Assembly: GCA_013399015.1 (NCBI GenBank)
Contig: VWZX01001675.1
Span: 248,001-312,000, forward strand
Length of the DNA: 64,000 nt
Direction: 5' to 3'
Source: Galbula dea
Taxonomy: Eukaryota; Chordata; Aves; Piciformes; Galbulidae
Every line of letters starts with the position of its first letter. Within the stretch, counting starts at the first letter, position 1. The position numbers and the translations under genes are program-made. This document shows, piece by piece, positions 24,401 to 36,308 of this stretch. The notes beneath the pieces were generated by a model. That model made no database searches. It was not told the DNA's origin and saw nothing but the letters and a program-made list of their open reading frames with translations.

Positions 24401-27400
24401 TCCATCTGGGAATTGTTCTTATCAAACTGGTTTATGTCAGAAAGGAACAATAATAATAAAACTTTTGATGGTAAGCAGGGAGATCAGGAGGTACAGCTAC
24501 TCCCAAGGCCTGACCTGCAGCTCATGGCACTTCCTGAGCCTTTACAGGGAGTTTTAGGGTCTTCGGGCTGCAGCAGATTTTGTTGCATGCCTGAAATATC
24601 TCGGGGGAGCAGGGAAAACAGCTGGGGGCTGGTGCAGGGAGCACGAGCTGCTGGAAACTCTTGGAGAAGCAGGGGAGAAGTATAAGAAAAGCAAGCTTCC
24701 TGCCATGCGTTGGTATATTTATGACTGGAAAGTTTTGGGTTGAAAAGGTCGTGAGCAGGCATCTGAGAGAGCAGCAGAGGCACTGGCTATAAAAGCTGCT
24801 TTCCTGACTTACAGTCTGCTCTATAGTAGGGACCGGAGGGTCCCATGGGGGTCCAGTGGCCCTGTGTGATGGAAGAGGGATGACAGGCACTGAAGGGGTG
24901 AAGGACCATATCTAAAGCAGCTGGGATGTGAGTGAGGAGGCAGGATGGAATGGATTTGCGCCCATGGGGCTGCTGCGGGGGTGGGCTTGGCATGGGGAGC
25001 CCATGCTGTGCCTGCCACCTCCCCTTATGTGAAGATGGAGTTTCCAGCCTGCCTTGGACACCATGTGAAAATGAGACAGGCACATCTGGAAGCAGAGTGC
25101 ATGTGTGTAGTGCTGCCAGTTTATTTATTCCTGCAAATTCTGCCTAATTAGGGACTGATGGGAAGTTTGCAATAATGGAAATGGCCTCTTTGTGAGGGGT
25201 CCAATGCTCTGACTGACCCTTGCCTCTCCTTTTACCCTCTATGACTACCATAAGCACGTAAATAGTGGAAATGGGGAACAGATCTTCCCTACCTTGAGGT
25301 TCAGGCACTGCAGTTTCTTCTGAAGTCAGATGCACCTTCAGCTGCACAGGAAGGCTTTGCAATGGAAGCGTGCTGTGCCCTGTGTGTGTTAAACTCATTA
25401 GAGGATGAGCAAGGTTTCTGAAGCCTCTCATTTCTATTAAAACATCTGTACTGTCACGCACTGCTGGGGGCTTTTTGCCTATTTGGTCTCAATGTTAAAA
25501 TGCAGTAATGAATAATTAATATTTTTTTTTAAATTAAAGTAATTAAGTTGGGTTTCTGGTTGGATCCTAAACTGCACCTCCCAGTTTCTTAGGAAAGTCT
25601 GACCTGAAACTAAATGAGAAGGACAAAGGCATGAGACCAAGTTTGTTTTAACTGCATGAGGTTCAGGCAGATGCAGTTCCTGATCCTCTTTCCATTTCCT
25701 TCCCCTCCACGCATCCCCTGCTGTTTAATCAACACCAGGGAGTTGTCCTTCCCTTCCCAAGAACAGGGGCTGCCAGCCCACTCTGCCCCTGTGATGGGGA
25801 ACCCCCTGGCTTCCCTGCCCTCCCTCCTGGGAGCACCGTGGTGGCTGGGGCTGGGATGATGTGCCTGGCCCATATTGGAACAGTGTTTCCCTTTCCAGGC
25901 TCTCCACACGCACAATAGCCGGAATTGCCGGCTCGGTGTGAAACTATTCAAGCTGGGCTTCAGCACCAGCATGAGGTTGGTGGGGCCCACAGTGAGCTTG
26001 GCCCATGCACACAGGTCACTGGGTAAATGGGCAATGTGCTGCTTGGAGCTGGTGAGGCTTGGAGCATGTAGCAGGGTGTTTGTGGGGGACAGAGCTGTGC
26101 CCTCCCAGCCCAGCCATGTGCAGCTGCATCTGAGCATGGTGGGTGCTAACCCACAGCATCCTTCCTGCTGGCTGGCAGTGGGACTGGTGCCTGGCTTGAA
26201 TCCCACTTTAGCACTGGTGTAAACAGAGGATGACTTCACTGGTCCCCATAGAGGCAGGGGAGGTCTTGGGGACCATCAAGAATTTGCGCATGGGGCACAG
26301 GAAAGACTTGGCTTTGTTTTCAGATTCGCAAGGTGAGAGGATGGCTGTTGGTCCTCTGCTTGCCCTGCTCCGTGTAACCACATATGATGCATTCCTTTGT
26401 CCTGTTTGACAGGGAGCTGGTACCTGCTCTGCATGCTGACTTCATGGAGTTAAACCTAAGGTGATGTTAAGCCTTGATTTCTTCACAGTTATCTCCCTGC
26501 TGGAGATGGGGCAAAGAGGCTGCAGGGACCTTGTGTCTGTGATTCTTTCCCTACCTGCCCAGCTCCGATGTGGCCTCTGAGCTCCAGGGTTGTCCTAGAA
26601 CACCAAGTTTGCTGTTACCCTTATTTGTGCAGTGGATATCTGAGGAGCTGTAGGCTCGAGGACTATCCCTTTCCACATGTCACATTGTATTTCTTGCAAG
26701 CAGCCCTGCCTCACCTTGAAACCTGTTTGGCTTTTTGCCTCCTTGATTTCACAGCACTCCCTTCAATCTCCCATCACTAGCTGTTAAAATCTTTTAGTTT
26801 CCAGCTCTTATTGACCTGTTTATACCATAACCATCTTTGGGTTTGTATTGGGCTTTTGGGTGTTTTGGGTTGGGTTGGTTTGGTTTGGTTTTTGTTGTTG
26901 TCCTCTTGGTAACAGTGATGTTTACCACAGCAGCTCTCACTCTTCTCTGTGGCACATCTGCAAGTGATGCTTCCAGCAGTGTGCAGTAAGGTCCTTTGTG
27001 CACTTTTCACAAAGCAAAGACTTCATTAAAAGCCTCTTAGCTACTGACCTTCCATTGTTCTTCCAGATTTCATCCTATTTCTGTTATCCAGTCTTCAAAG
27101 TTACCTGATCCTTTCTGTGCAGTACCCTGGCTCTGCATACATAACAGGCTGCATAGCCTGGTGGCACTAAGGGATGAGCTCTGGCCATGTTTCCTTTAGC
27201 AAGAAAATGACTTAGTTATCCAGAAATCTCCAACTGGCAAACCTGCTTTGAATTTTTAAAACTTCTTCCATGATCTTAGTTTCCTTGCCAGGGAAGGGAA
27301 GTGTGACTAGCACTGAACAGTGCAGTCCTTGCTGAGTTTCCTACTCCTTTGGAAGCAGGAAGAATCTGAAGTCTTGGGAAAGCCTTTTTTTAGTGACAAT

Positions 27401-30400
27401 TCCTGTGTGATCAGCAGGGCTGGATTCATGCCGTCATCTACATGAAAGCCTGGGTGGAGTTGATGGGAACTGCACCTCTGGTTTCCCTTCCAGAGTCCCC
27501 TCTGTTGACACTTCCCAAGGAGCTGAGATCTGGATTTGGCACCGCCCACCACTGCAGCCAGGTCTGGTTTTAGTAGTTGCCAGCTCCTCATTTCTGAGTG
27601 ATGAGTGTGGTGTGCCTCAGTTTCCCCAGCTGTGATACAGAGATCATTGCACCTCTTCCTGGAGGATTTGGAAGCAGAAATGTCTTTCGGGCAGAAGCAC
27701 AAAAGCTCAGGAGGTACAGGCAGTGGAGGAGTGGAAGGGAAGGTAATTGTAACAGCCTTGTTTGGGGTTTTTTGGCTTAGAAAGAAGGGATGTAACTCAC
27801 CATTCCTTCACCTTCAAAAGCTGCTTTGTCTGTTAAATGTCTGTTTCTACCTATTGCCCTGACAACAGCTGAGCGCTGCAGGGGTGCTGGGCCACAGCGG
27901 ATGTTGGGGGTTGGTGTCACATGGTGCAAGAGCCTCCACCCACAGACTGCACCTCCCCAGAAAGGCTGGGAAGGATGTTTCGTCTGTGATCAGCAGCAAG
28001 GAAAGAGATTTGGACTCTCAATAGAAACATGAAGTGGTTAATTACAATATTTTACTGCTCCTACATAGTACTTTTGGTTAGCAAGTCTCAAAGCATTTTA
28101 TAGAAGAAGCCAGAATCAATAAAGAGGTTTATTTTCTAATTAAAATAGGAGGAGGAAAAGGAAGATGCTGTGGATGATTTACCTGGGTTTATGTACGAGA
28201 TAATTGAAGATTCAGGTAGCCACAATGACTCATGGCATCTAGTCTAACCAAGCCTGACGCTCATGACTGCAGCAGATCCTGAGACCGATAAGAGCTGCAT
28301 GGGTTCAGAAAGACCTTGATTTGTGGGAGGAAGAAATTCTGCCTGAAAAACTGCATTCTTAGCAGCTTGCAAGAAAACTGTACAGTGCTGTTTAAAATGT
28401 GTGTGGAGAGGAAAGGCCCTTTTCTTCCTTAGCCTGTCTTGATAAGGAATCTCTTAATGCTGATACCTTGAGGGGGTTTCTCCCCTGAGTTTCTTTCTCC
28501 TGGAAGTGACTTTCTACGTCTGCTCTGCATCATGGTCCCACCCACGCCTACATCAGGGCAGAGGCAGTGCCCAGCACTGTCTGCTTCTAGAGGAGGCTGT
28601 ACTGCGATCTGGCGAAGCCCTCAAGCTACATCACAGCCTGGAGGGTAGGAGAGCCCAGGAATGAGGTACCCAGGGGACAAGAGTCAAGATTTCTTGTCTG
28701 CCAGTTATCGTGGCATCAAGCTAGTTTTAGCTTGGTATCTGTTACTAAGCAATCAGCAGATTTTCCAGTCTGTTTGGGGGCAGGAAATCACTTGTAGGCC
28801 AACAAAAAAGCTCTGCAGGAAGTTTATTGCTCATCTGAAGAGCAGAGTGATGATGAAGGAGAAAAGGCTGGGCAGTCAGTGCTCTTGGGTTAGTAAGGAA
28901 ACAAGAAATATTTCCTTTGTAATGTAATACAGCAAAGAAAGGCATTTACTTAAAACCCTCCTTCAGCCAGTGGTTTACAGAACAGGGATTGTGTCTTGGA
29001 CAGCAGATGCTGTGTAAAGTATCCTGAAGGTCTCTGCTGACCAGGAGCTCGAGGTCAGTCCCCTGGTACAATAAAAACAGTGAGTCCCTTGGCTGTGTAA
29101 GCAGGGGGAGCAGCAAGCAACAAAAGAGATGTGATCTGCTCTCTTTCTGTTGAAAAGTGAGTTGTGTCTCTTCATTAAAATCAAAACCCAATGACAAACA
29201 CTTGTGAGACACTGGGAGAAAGGAGCAGCAAAGCCAGATGAGTGACTAAGGGGCTGAACTAAAAACATGACACAAAAGACAAAAGAGCGGAACCTGATTA
29301 GTTTATCAAAAGGAATGCAGGTGATGTGATCAGTGTGAGAGATCTTTCATCAGGAGGAGGCTCAGGGTCCTTAATCTCCTTGATCTACCAGACAAGGGCA
29401 AAGCAAGGCCTGTGCTGAAACTGCATTTGGATGAGCAGTACGACCCACGCTTGTGCTATGCTGACAAGGAGCCCCACAAACAAATCCCCGGGGAGGTGGT
29501 GGATTCTCTGTTCCACCAGGATGAGGGCTCAGCTTCCCAGGGTTGCTGCTTTTCTAGAAGAAGTGTTTAGGTAAAGACAAGCCCTTGGGATTCAGGATGC
29601 AGGCAGAAACCCAGACAAAATGGTTATGTGCAGACTGGACAAGTGAATGATTTTTATTTTGGTCTTACACCCTCGTAAAGCCATGCCTCTAACCGTGGCT
29701 AAATCAGATAAAGGTGCAAGGAAGTCTCCAGGAGACTGAAGGATGGGCTTATCTCCCCAGAGGAAAGCTTGCTCCTCCTCTACTAGCAGGCACCTGGGTT
29801 GTATGCTGCAGCGTGAGTTGTTTACATACCTTCCTGCTTTAAATATTTACTATTAAGAGCTCTGGATATTCTTGTTATTCTTTATTTGCTGTAGTTTTCC
29901 ATTTTCCTCTCCCCTTCTCAATGCCTTAGGTGCACATGGGTGCAATATAATCCAGCTGGTTTTAATGAAAATGAACTCCTACTTTTAGTCCGGATATTTT
30001 ATTTCACACTTCTTGGGGCTCTCCTCTAGGCCTGTTGATTTGCTAAACCTTTATTAGATCCAGGATGATAACATCATCTCCCTTAGGAAATGCAGAGTGA
30101 CCCAAGGAGCTAAACCAAACTGTCTCAAACTCTTGTGCTGAAGAGTTTTGAGGTTCTCCACCAGCTTCATGAGCCTGGCAGACATTGTTGTGACACTCAC
30201 TACTCACAGTCCACCAAACAATAGGGTTTTTTTTCCAGAGGTTTACTACTTCTTGCCTCCAGTCAACTTCAAAACAGAGTCCCCATTACAGTGCCACACT
30301 GACCCTCACGTGAACTAGTTCAGAGAGTGCCACCAAACTTTGAGCAGTGGGCCTGACACTAAATCGTTATGAGGTTTCCAAGAAGGGAGACCCTGAATAT

Positions 30401-31950
30401 CAGAAAATGTTCTTGGTGATTTCTCAGGTTGACCTAACAGTTTTAAAATTCCTTTTTTTTACAATATTGATTATTAGTTTGTCTTGCTTCATTCATTTCC
30501 CCTTCCTCCCCCCACTTCAAACCCATTCTTCAACCTTGTGATGGGACTGATGCTTAACACCCTTCATAAAAGGCTGATCTAGGTTCTGCTCCTCCAGCAT
30601 GAGAGTCATTGGCAGATTTTAACAAAGCAGAGGGGTTTTTTCTTGCTCAGTAACTAAAGTTAATTATCAACAGCTGCACTTTTACCTGCTTAAAATGGAT
30701 TATGGATATGACCTGCAGGAGCACTTGAGAGAAATAGAGCCACTTTCTTTCAAAAATCAGTGCCACCAGTGCAGGTCAGCCAGCATGTGCTCCTCCTATG
30801 TAACATGCCAGTGGCCACCACTCCCTGCAGAGTGTGTGTGGACTTGGGGACAACTGGGACCTGACAGCAGCACGAGGGACAAGGGTCCACGTTTGTTCCT
30901 CCTCTCCTTTAAGGTGTGGGGAACAGGCAGCACCATTCAGGCTGCCAGAGAGGTGGGCATCTGTGGCTTTACTGACAATGTGTCACATGGGAAGGCTTTC
31001 ACATTTCCGTAGTGTGATTGCAGAGTGATTCAAAGCCTCTTCCTCTGAGCTGTTGTGATGTGTTGGTTTCTGACATTGCTGGGAGTGCAAGAAATGAAAG
31101 AGCTGAGCAGTGCTCTCTGAGAAAGGGGAGGAAACCCACTATGTCTGCCTTAAAATACCATCCTTCCATTTTAAAGGTGTCTTCTCAAGACTATTTAAGC
31201 AGTTCTCATGTTTTAAAGTAATGACTTTCCTTGGATTCAAACCTCAAACTATTAACAAATATTAATTGGTGCTGCTGGTTTCATTTTCTGGTTCACACAC
31301 AGTCTTGGGCAGCCTGTGGTGTTTGCAGACTTTGGCAATGTAAAGTTCAAAGTGTGACAGAAGTGATGAAGCATGTGCTTTCTGCAGGAACAGAGGTAAC
31401 ACTGCTACCGGTTTGCGTAATTTTTCTTTATGGTTCACCCAAACTGGACTGAATTCCCACCCATTAATTCTTTTCCTGTTGATGTGCCTGGACACATTTC
31501 AGTGGGTATCATCACTTTGAAGTGATGCTACTAAAATACAGGGTGGGGAGGATAGAAAGAGGGTCAGGAGGGCAGGATCTGAATCAACACGGGAAGGGAG
31601 AAACATCAAATAACAAGCAGAGAAATTTGCAACCCCAGAGAGTGTGAGAAGTGGCAAGGAGGCAGCAGCAGTGCCATGGAAGGGGCTGCTGTCACTGCCT
31701 AGAGCTGGCTCTGGCAGGAGAGGGGCGAGTGGGAGTGTGGGGGTGAGGTGTGCCTGACAGTGAACTTGGCTTTGGGTCTGCTTTTACAGACTCTTCTGCT
31801 GCTTTGGTGGTGGTTTTCCAGAGGTGGCTTGGATTTGGTAGGGCTGGTCTACTACTGCTAGCACTCGTTTAATTTTGAGATAGTCTAAAAACAGAGGAAG
31901 GTAGGCAAGTTGCTCCTTTTCCAAAGAAAGGCACACTGAAAAGCGAACGG
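18439..31950. other. SEPT9 v3 first intron, no gene seen
   Basis: About 13.5 kb with no exon, RNA gene or recognisable transposon. There are T-rich runs at 23049-23070 and 25520-25532, and a GGTTTGGTTTGGTTTTT-type low-complexity stretch near 26865-26893. The AT-rich segments around 25500-25555 and 28080-28220 look like candidates for conserved intronic enhancers, but sequence alone cannot show this. Confidence 0.5.
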
Positions 31951-32118
31951 GTGATCAGTGCTCGAGATCAGTAACAGCCGGTGAGGCTGGTGCCATCCTT
32001 TCTGTGGGGCATCTTTGGGTTATTACCCTCGCACCACGGGGTAGTGTTTGGTGTTGAACAGGCACAGCCGGCAGGCGTCAAGCGCAGGGTTCAGCCCGTG
32101 CTTTTTGCTATGCTCTTT

Positions 32119-32373
32119 GCCCCGGGCCGGGGAGATGCGGCACCAACTCGACCCTGTAGGATGCCGTTTGCCCCGAGCTGGGGAGATGCGACACAGACTC
32201 AGCTCTGTAGGATGCTGCTTGCCCCGGGCCGGGGAGATGCGGCACTAACTCGGCTCTGTAGGTTGCCGTTTGCCCCGAGCTGGGGAGATGCGACACAAAC
32301 TCGGCTCTGTAGAAGGCTGCTTGCCCCGGGCCGGGGGGATGCGGCACCAGCTCGGATGTGCGGAATGCTCTTT
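32119..32373 (+). repeat. 51-bp minisatellite, five copies in ABABA order
   Basis: Units start at 32119, 32170, 32221, 32272 and 32323, exactly 51 bases apart. Units 1, 3 and 5 begin GCCCCGGGCCGGGG (type A). Units 2 and 4 begin GCCCCGAGCTGGGG (type B). The alternation implies growth by duplication of a 102-bp dimer. The last unit is more diverged at its end. Because 51 is a multiple of three, the repeat holds reading frames open on both strands, which explains the 160-190 codon frames here. They are not genes. Type A units contain GCCCCGGGC, which fits the AP-2 pattern GCCNNNGGC. Confidence 0.95.
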
Positions 32374-32520
32374 GACCTGCGGCAGGCAGTGTCCGGGCTA
32401 CCCCGCGCTGCCCCTTCCACCCCTCTCCCCCGCCCCCCACACCTCCTCCAGGGGTCCCCGCCCGCCGCTCCGAGGGGCCGGGGCGGTGTGTGACGGGCGT
32501 GGGGAGCAGCCAGTGGCGCG

Positions 32521-32584
32521 GCCAGGGGGCCGGGCTGGGCTGGGCCGGGCCGGAGTGGGCCGGGCTGGGCCGGGCCGGGCCGGG
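32521..32584 (+). repeat. GGGCC/GGGCT simple repeat
   Basis: Degenerate tandem GGGCTGGGCCGGGCC units inside the v2 CpG island, probably in or just before the 5'UTR. It could form G-rich secondary structure. Confidence 0.85.
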
Positions 32585-32664
32585 ATGCATGGCAGGCTGC
32601 CTGCCGGGGCGGGGGGTGGCTGCAGCCGCTCGCCCTCCTCCATTCCTTCGGCCGCAGGCGGCGG

Positions 32665-32679
32665 CTGCTGCTGCTGCTG
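32665..32679 (+). repeat. (CTG)5 run in the v2 5'UTR
   Basis: Five CTG units, 43 bases before the v2 start codon. Short, but a potentially length-variable site in the leader. Confidence 0.8.
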
Positions 32680-32721
32680 CGCGTCCCCGCGGAGCCGGGG
32701 GGCAGCGGCCCGCGCCCCGCC

Positions 32722-32776
32722 ATGGCCGACCCTGCCGTCAACGCCCACCTGGAGGGCATCATCTCCGACTTTGAAG
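32722..32776 (+). CDS. SEPT9: Septin-9, first coding exon of v2-type isoform
   Basis: This exon encodes MADPAVNAHLEGIISDFE plus the first base of the next alanine codon, then the donor AAG|GTGGGG. Human SEPT9_v2 starts MSDPAVNAQLDGIISDFE as I recall it, so three of 18 residues differ. The start ATG sits in a near-perfect context (GCCATGG). An in-frame TGA lies upstream at 32491-32493, with no in-frame ATG between, which fixes the start. The exon ends in the same phase as the v3 first exon, so both join exon 47604 to give ...ALKRSFEVEEV. The intron is 14,827 bases. Out-of-frame ATGs at 32585 and 32589 would be in the leader if transcription starts before them. The alternative first exon gives the isoform a different N-terminal tip from v3. 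Confidence 0.95.
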
Positions 32777-34990
32777 GTGGGGTTGTGTCTGCGTGTGTAT
32801 TAAGCCCTGGGGTTTAAGGAGGGAGGAGAGCAGGTTTACTGTTTGTTGGGGTTAAACCGGGGAAAAGCAGCTGAAGTTGTTGCCGGGCCGGGCTGGGGGA
32901 GCCGTGGCTGAACTTCCTTCCCCGGGGTCCAGCTTCTCCTCTACCTCTCCCTGGCGATACCCGGGAGGGACCCAGCCTCTGCCGGGGACTCGCTGCGAGT
33001 AGCCTTCCCCCCACCTCCTGATGGACAGGGCTGGAAGGAGCGGGGGTGCCCAGGGTGCCCGCACCCTCCACGCATCCTCCCGGGCCGGGGGCTGTTGGTA
33101 CCCTGTCTTTTATCCGAAGCCGCGTTCTACCCGGGTGCTATCTGCGAGGGCAGGATGTTACGGGATGTTTTCGCTCTCCTGCCTTTCCCAAGTCGGTTTA
33201 TATAGGATTTTAGCTGAAAACACATGCCTGACACGACCGAAAGTCTGTGAAATCCCAGGGACCAGCCTTTCTGTCGACTCCAAGATTTTGGATGCAGACA
33301 TAGCCCTAGAGTAGCTGCGAGGTAGATAATGAACCCGTGTTTAAAATCTGCCCATAGCGGGAGCTGCCTGCCCTAGAAAGCTTGCAGCTGTCCCATGGCA
33401 GAGCTCCAGTTGCCTGACAGTGTTGCCTTGCTCTCCGATGGAGGATTTCCTTACAGTCCCCCTCCTTGCGATCCTCTTGGTGCGTGGACAGGGCTGCCTT
33501 CTTCCCAGGCGTCTCTAGCTCTTGCCCTATATGTTGGCTTTTTCAGGCAAGAAAATAAGCTAGTGAAGAGAGTGTGCTGCTGCCAGATGGGTGTGAGAGT
33601 TAAAGACAGGCAGAAGAGGGGTTGAGGGGATTTGTCTGAAGTAGGCATTCAGGGATTGGATTGGGGGAGCTCATGATTCCTGAGAAGAGTTGTGGAAGAG
33701 CAGCTCCATCCCTACGTGCTCTTACATCCTGGCAGTGACCCAAACTGAGCTTCATGCAGTGGTTTCTAGAAAAAAACAACCACGCAATAGTGCAGATCTG
33801 GGGGCCACGGTGAAAGCTTTTCCAGGGGCTGTGCATGTATAGCAATAGGCTGAGGGGACTTCACTGCCTCCTGCTGAGTCCAGCCCTGCCTTCTGCAAGG
33901 AGCTGCTAGTGTTTTTCCTGCTGGGTAGCTGAGGAAGCTGAGAGCACAAGGGTTCCTCTTCCAGGTCAGGCAGGAAACGGGTGGCAGAGCTGGGGTCTCT
34001 ACAGCCCTTGTTATAAGGTTTAGGCAGATTCATGTTCTCTTTTGCCAGCCCTTAGGCTTTTTTTATCTACAGTTGGAAGCAGAGGGCTTAGTAGGAGGCT
34101 GAGGGAAATCATGTCCCTTAGGAGGACTGGGACTAAGAGTTGTTGGGACAAAGAGAGGGACCCAAATACACCATCAGTTTGGCACTCGGGGTTCAACAGT
34201 GCCTTTGTAACTATCCTTCGGGAACTCATGAGCTTCCCCACCGCAGGGCTCCGAGCGCTGATGTAATTACAGCCTTTCCTCTTGCCTGTCCTGATTCCAT
34301 TTAAATCTCTGAAGAATGAGTAATTCCTTACTTGGATATGATAAAGGCTCTGCTGTGTGCTGCAGGGCTGCTTGCTGGGGCTGTGAGTGCTCCTCGGTGG
34401 CACTGAGCCGCTCTGCAGTGTGATTTTTTTTTTGCAGCCCATGGAACGCTTTATAGTTCTCCCTGTGCAGAGGAAGAGGCTGAGGAAAGCTCTGTGCATC
34501 TGCAGCCAAAAGGTCTGGCCTTGCCCTTGAGCAGGGATCTGGGCTACTGTTTCACAATTTAATTAGCTTTCTGGGTTGCACAGCAGCTTCCCAAGAATTA
34601 ATTTCTAGCCTGTAGGGCAGGAGATGCGGTGTTCATCTCTGCTGGGTGGGTGTCTCAGTTCCAAGCAGCCTGTGGCCGAGCAGGAAAGATCAGCCAAAAA
34701 TACCATGCAGCAGAAACACCAGCTCATCCAGCAGCCAGAGTCCTCTTTGTTCTTGCTGGTCACACGCTGCCTGCCCTCTCAGATCACCATGGTTGTTCTT
34801 GCCTGCTTTTCTCCTAACATCTCTGCCTGCTGTCCTTGTAGCATCCCTCCACCACGTAGGACCAACAGGTTTTTTATTATACCTGCTAGGTTGCAGAAGA
34901 CAGGGAGTGGCTGGCGTGGGAGCTGCCAGCCTCCATGAGCCTCAGGAGGATGCAGTGGCTCTTTGGGAGGGGGAAGGAGTAATTACAAGA
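32777..34990. other. SEPT9 v2 first intron, 5' part
   Basis: The first 400 bases are still CpG-rich and belong to the v2 island. The remainder shows no exon or recognisable transposon. Confidence 0.6.
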
Positions 34991-35246
34991 GGTAATGGAC
35001 ACAAACTTGAACATAGGAAGTTCTATCTAAACATAAGGAGGAACTTCTTGACTTTGAGTATGCCAAAACACTGGCCCAGGCTGCTCAGAGAGGTTGTGGA
35101 GTCTCCATCTCTGGAGACATTCCAAACCCACCTGAATGCCATCCTGTGCAACCTGCTCTAGGTGACCCTGCTCTGACAGGGGGGTTGGATTAGGTGATCT
35201 CCAGAGGTCCCTTCCAACCTCTTAACATTCTGTATGATTCTGTGTG
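34991..35246 (+). mobile_element. CR1 LINE fragment, 3' end, sense
   Basis: About 255 bases of CR1 3' sequence: 'agttctatctaaacataagg', 'ggaacttcttgactttgag', 'gtggagtctccatctctgg', 'gatctccagaggtcccttcc', then a TTCTGTATGATTCTGTG tail. It closely matches the 3' part of the copy at 17450-18438, so both belong to the same CR1 subgroup. Severely truncated, no coding capacity. Confidence 0.95.
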
Positions 35247-35865
35247 AGCAATTCCAGTTTTGTTTTGAAATCAAAGCAACATGCGAGAGGGGAACATAGC
35301 ACAGCAGAGGTTCTTCCTTCTGCCCAATGATGTGATGAGGATGGTCTCATCCAGGCAGCAGTAGTGTGTTCACCTTGCACCCAGGCAGCAGGTCCTGCAG
35401 AGAGGGTATTAATCTTTTTTATTTGACTGACAATAGCTTCCTTGTCTCTAATGGGGTCTATTAGGTCTGTGGTTTGATAGGATTTACAGAGCATAATATT
35501 TCTCTGCTCCTAGGTTTATAGATTTTGGCAGGTTTTCGGAAGTGTGGCTGGTTGAGCTGTGGTTGTGGCAGCGCTTCCCAAGCTCACTTCTGCCTCAGAG
35601 GGTGTTGCAGGTTGCTCAGGTCCACAGAATCTCAGACACTGACCCCTAAGTGGCAGGGAAGGGAACCCGTAGCAGTAAATCAACCTGGCTGGTGGGGTGC
35701 TTGTGCAGTGTGTTAATGTGTAAACCCCAAACCATCCTGGTCCTGTTCGTGGTGGGTAATACGGGAGCGTGGGTGTCTGGGGGCTGGCTGCAGAGGGGCA
35801 GATGTTTCTGCTTTCAGCTTTGGTTGGTTGTAATGATACCTAAAAATAATTCCACTCCAAGGATA
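35247..35865. other. Short spacer between two sense CR1 copies
   Basis: About 620 bases of intron with no recognisable feature. Confidence 0.5.
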
Positions 35866-36308
35866 GGGTCATGAAGATGATCAGAGGGCTGCAATGCCTT
35901 TCCTGTGAAAAGACAGTCTGAGAGCATTGGAGTTGTTTAGCCTGGAGAAGAAAAGGCTCCAGGGAGACCTCACTGCAGCCTTCCAAGTGCTTAAAGGAGA
36001 GCTCTAAGAAAGATGAGGACAGACTTTTTAGCAGGCTTGTTGTGACAGGACAAGTGGTGATGGTTTGAAACTAAAAAAAAGGTAGATTTAAAGTAGATGG
36101 AAGGAAGAAATTCTTACTGCAGAGTGGTGAGACACTGGAACAGGTCGGCTAGAGAGGTTGTGAATGCTCCATCACTGGAGCACGCAAGGCCATGTTGGAT
36201 GGGGCTTTGACCAGCCAGGTCCAGAGGAAGATGTCCCTTCCCATGGCAGGGAGGTCGGACTAGAAGATCTTTAAAGTCCTTTGCAGCCCAAACTGTTCTA
36301 TGAACTCT
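35866..36308 (+). mobile_element. CR1 LINE fragment, 3' end, sense (second)
   Basis: About 440 bases: 'gatcagagggctgcaatgcc', 'ttgtttagcctggagaagaa', 'ggctccagggagacctcact', 'tgtgacaggacaagtggtg', and the tail CTGTTCTATGAACTCTG. It differs in wording from the copy at 34991 and is closer to that at 12250, so this is a separate insertion of another subgroup and not a tandem duplicate. Coding frames are destroyed. Confidence 0.93.

Larger units (their letters stand above)
31960..33180 (+). promoter_or_regulatory. SEPT9: CpG island: SEPT9 v2 promoter
   Basis: This is the strongest CpG concentration in the window. It runs from about 31960 to 33180 around the v2 first coding exon. GC-box (Sp1-type) motifs occur at 32427-32439 (antisense), 32480-32486 and 32606-32614, and no TATA box is seen. 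In human, the CpG island at this same transcript start is the one whose methylation in plasma DNA is used as a colorectal cancer marker. By position and exon identity this should be its avian counterpart. The start site is not fixed by the sequence. Confidence 0.85.

Noticed and set aside
25610..26239. Minus-strand open frame of 209 codons
   Set aside because: No recognisable family. Overlapping frames on the other strand are equally long-looking, so no coding preference is seen.
31981..32493. Plus-strand open frame of 170 codons with a 17-residue repeat (and overlapping frames on both strands)
   Set aside because: The repeat is the 51-bp minisatellite. A period divisible by three keeps frames open. 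It ends before the v2 start codon and resembles no protein.
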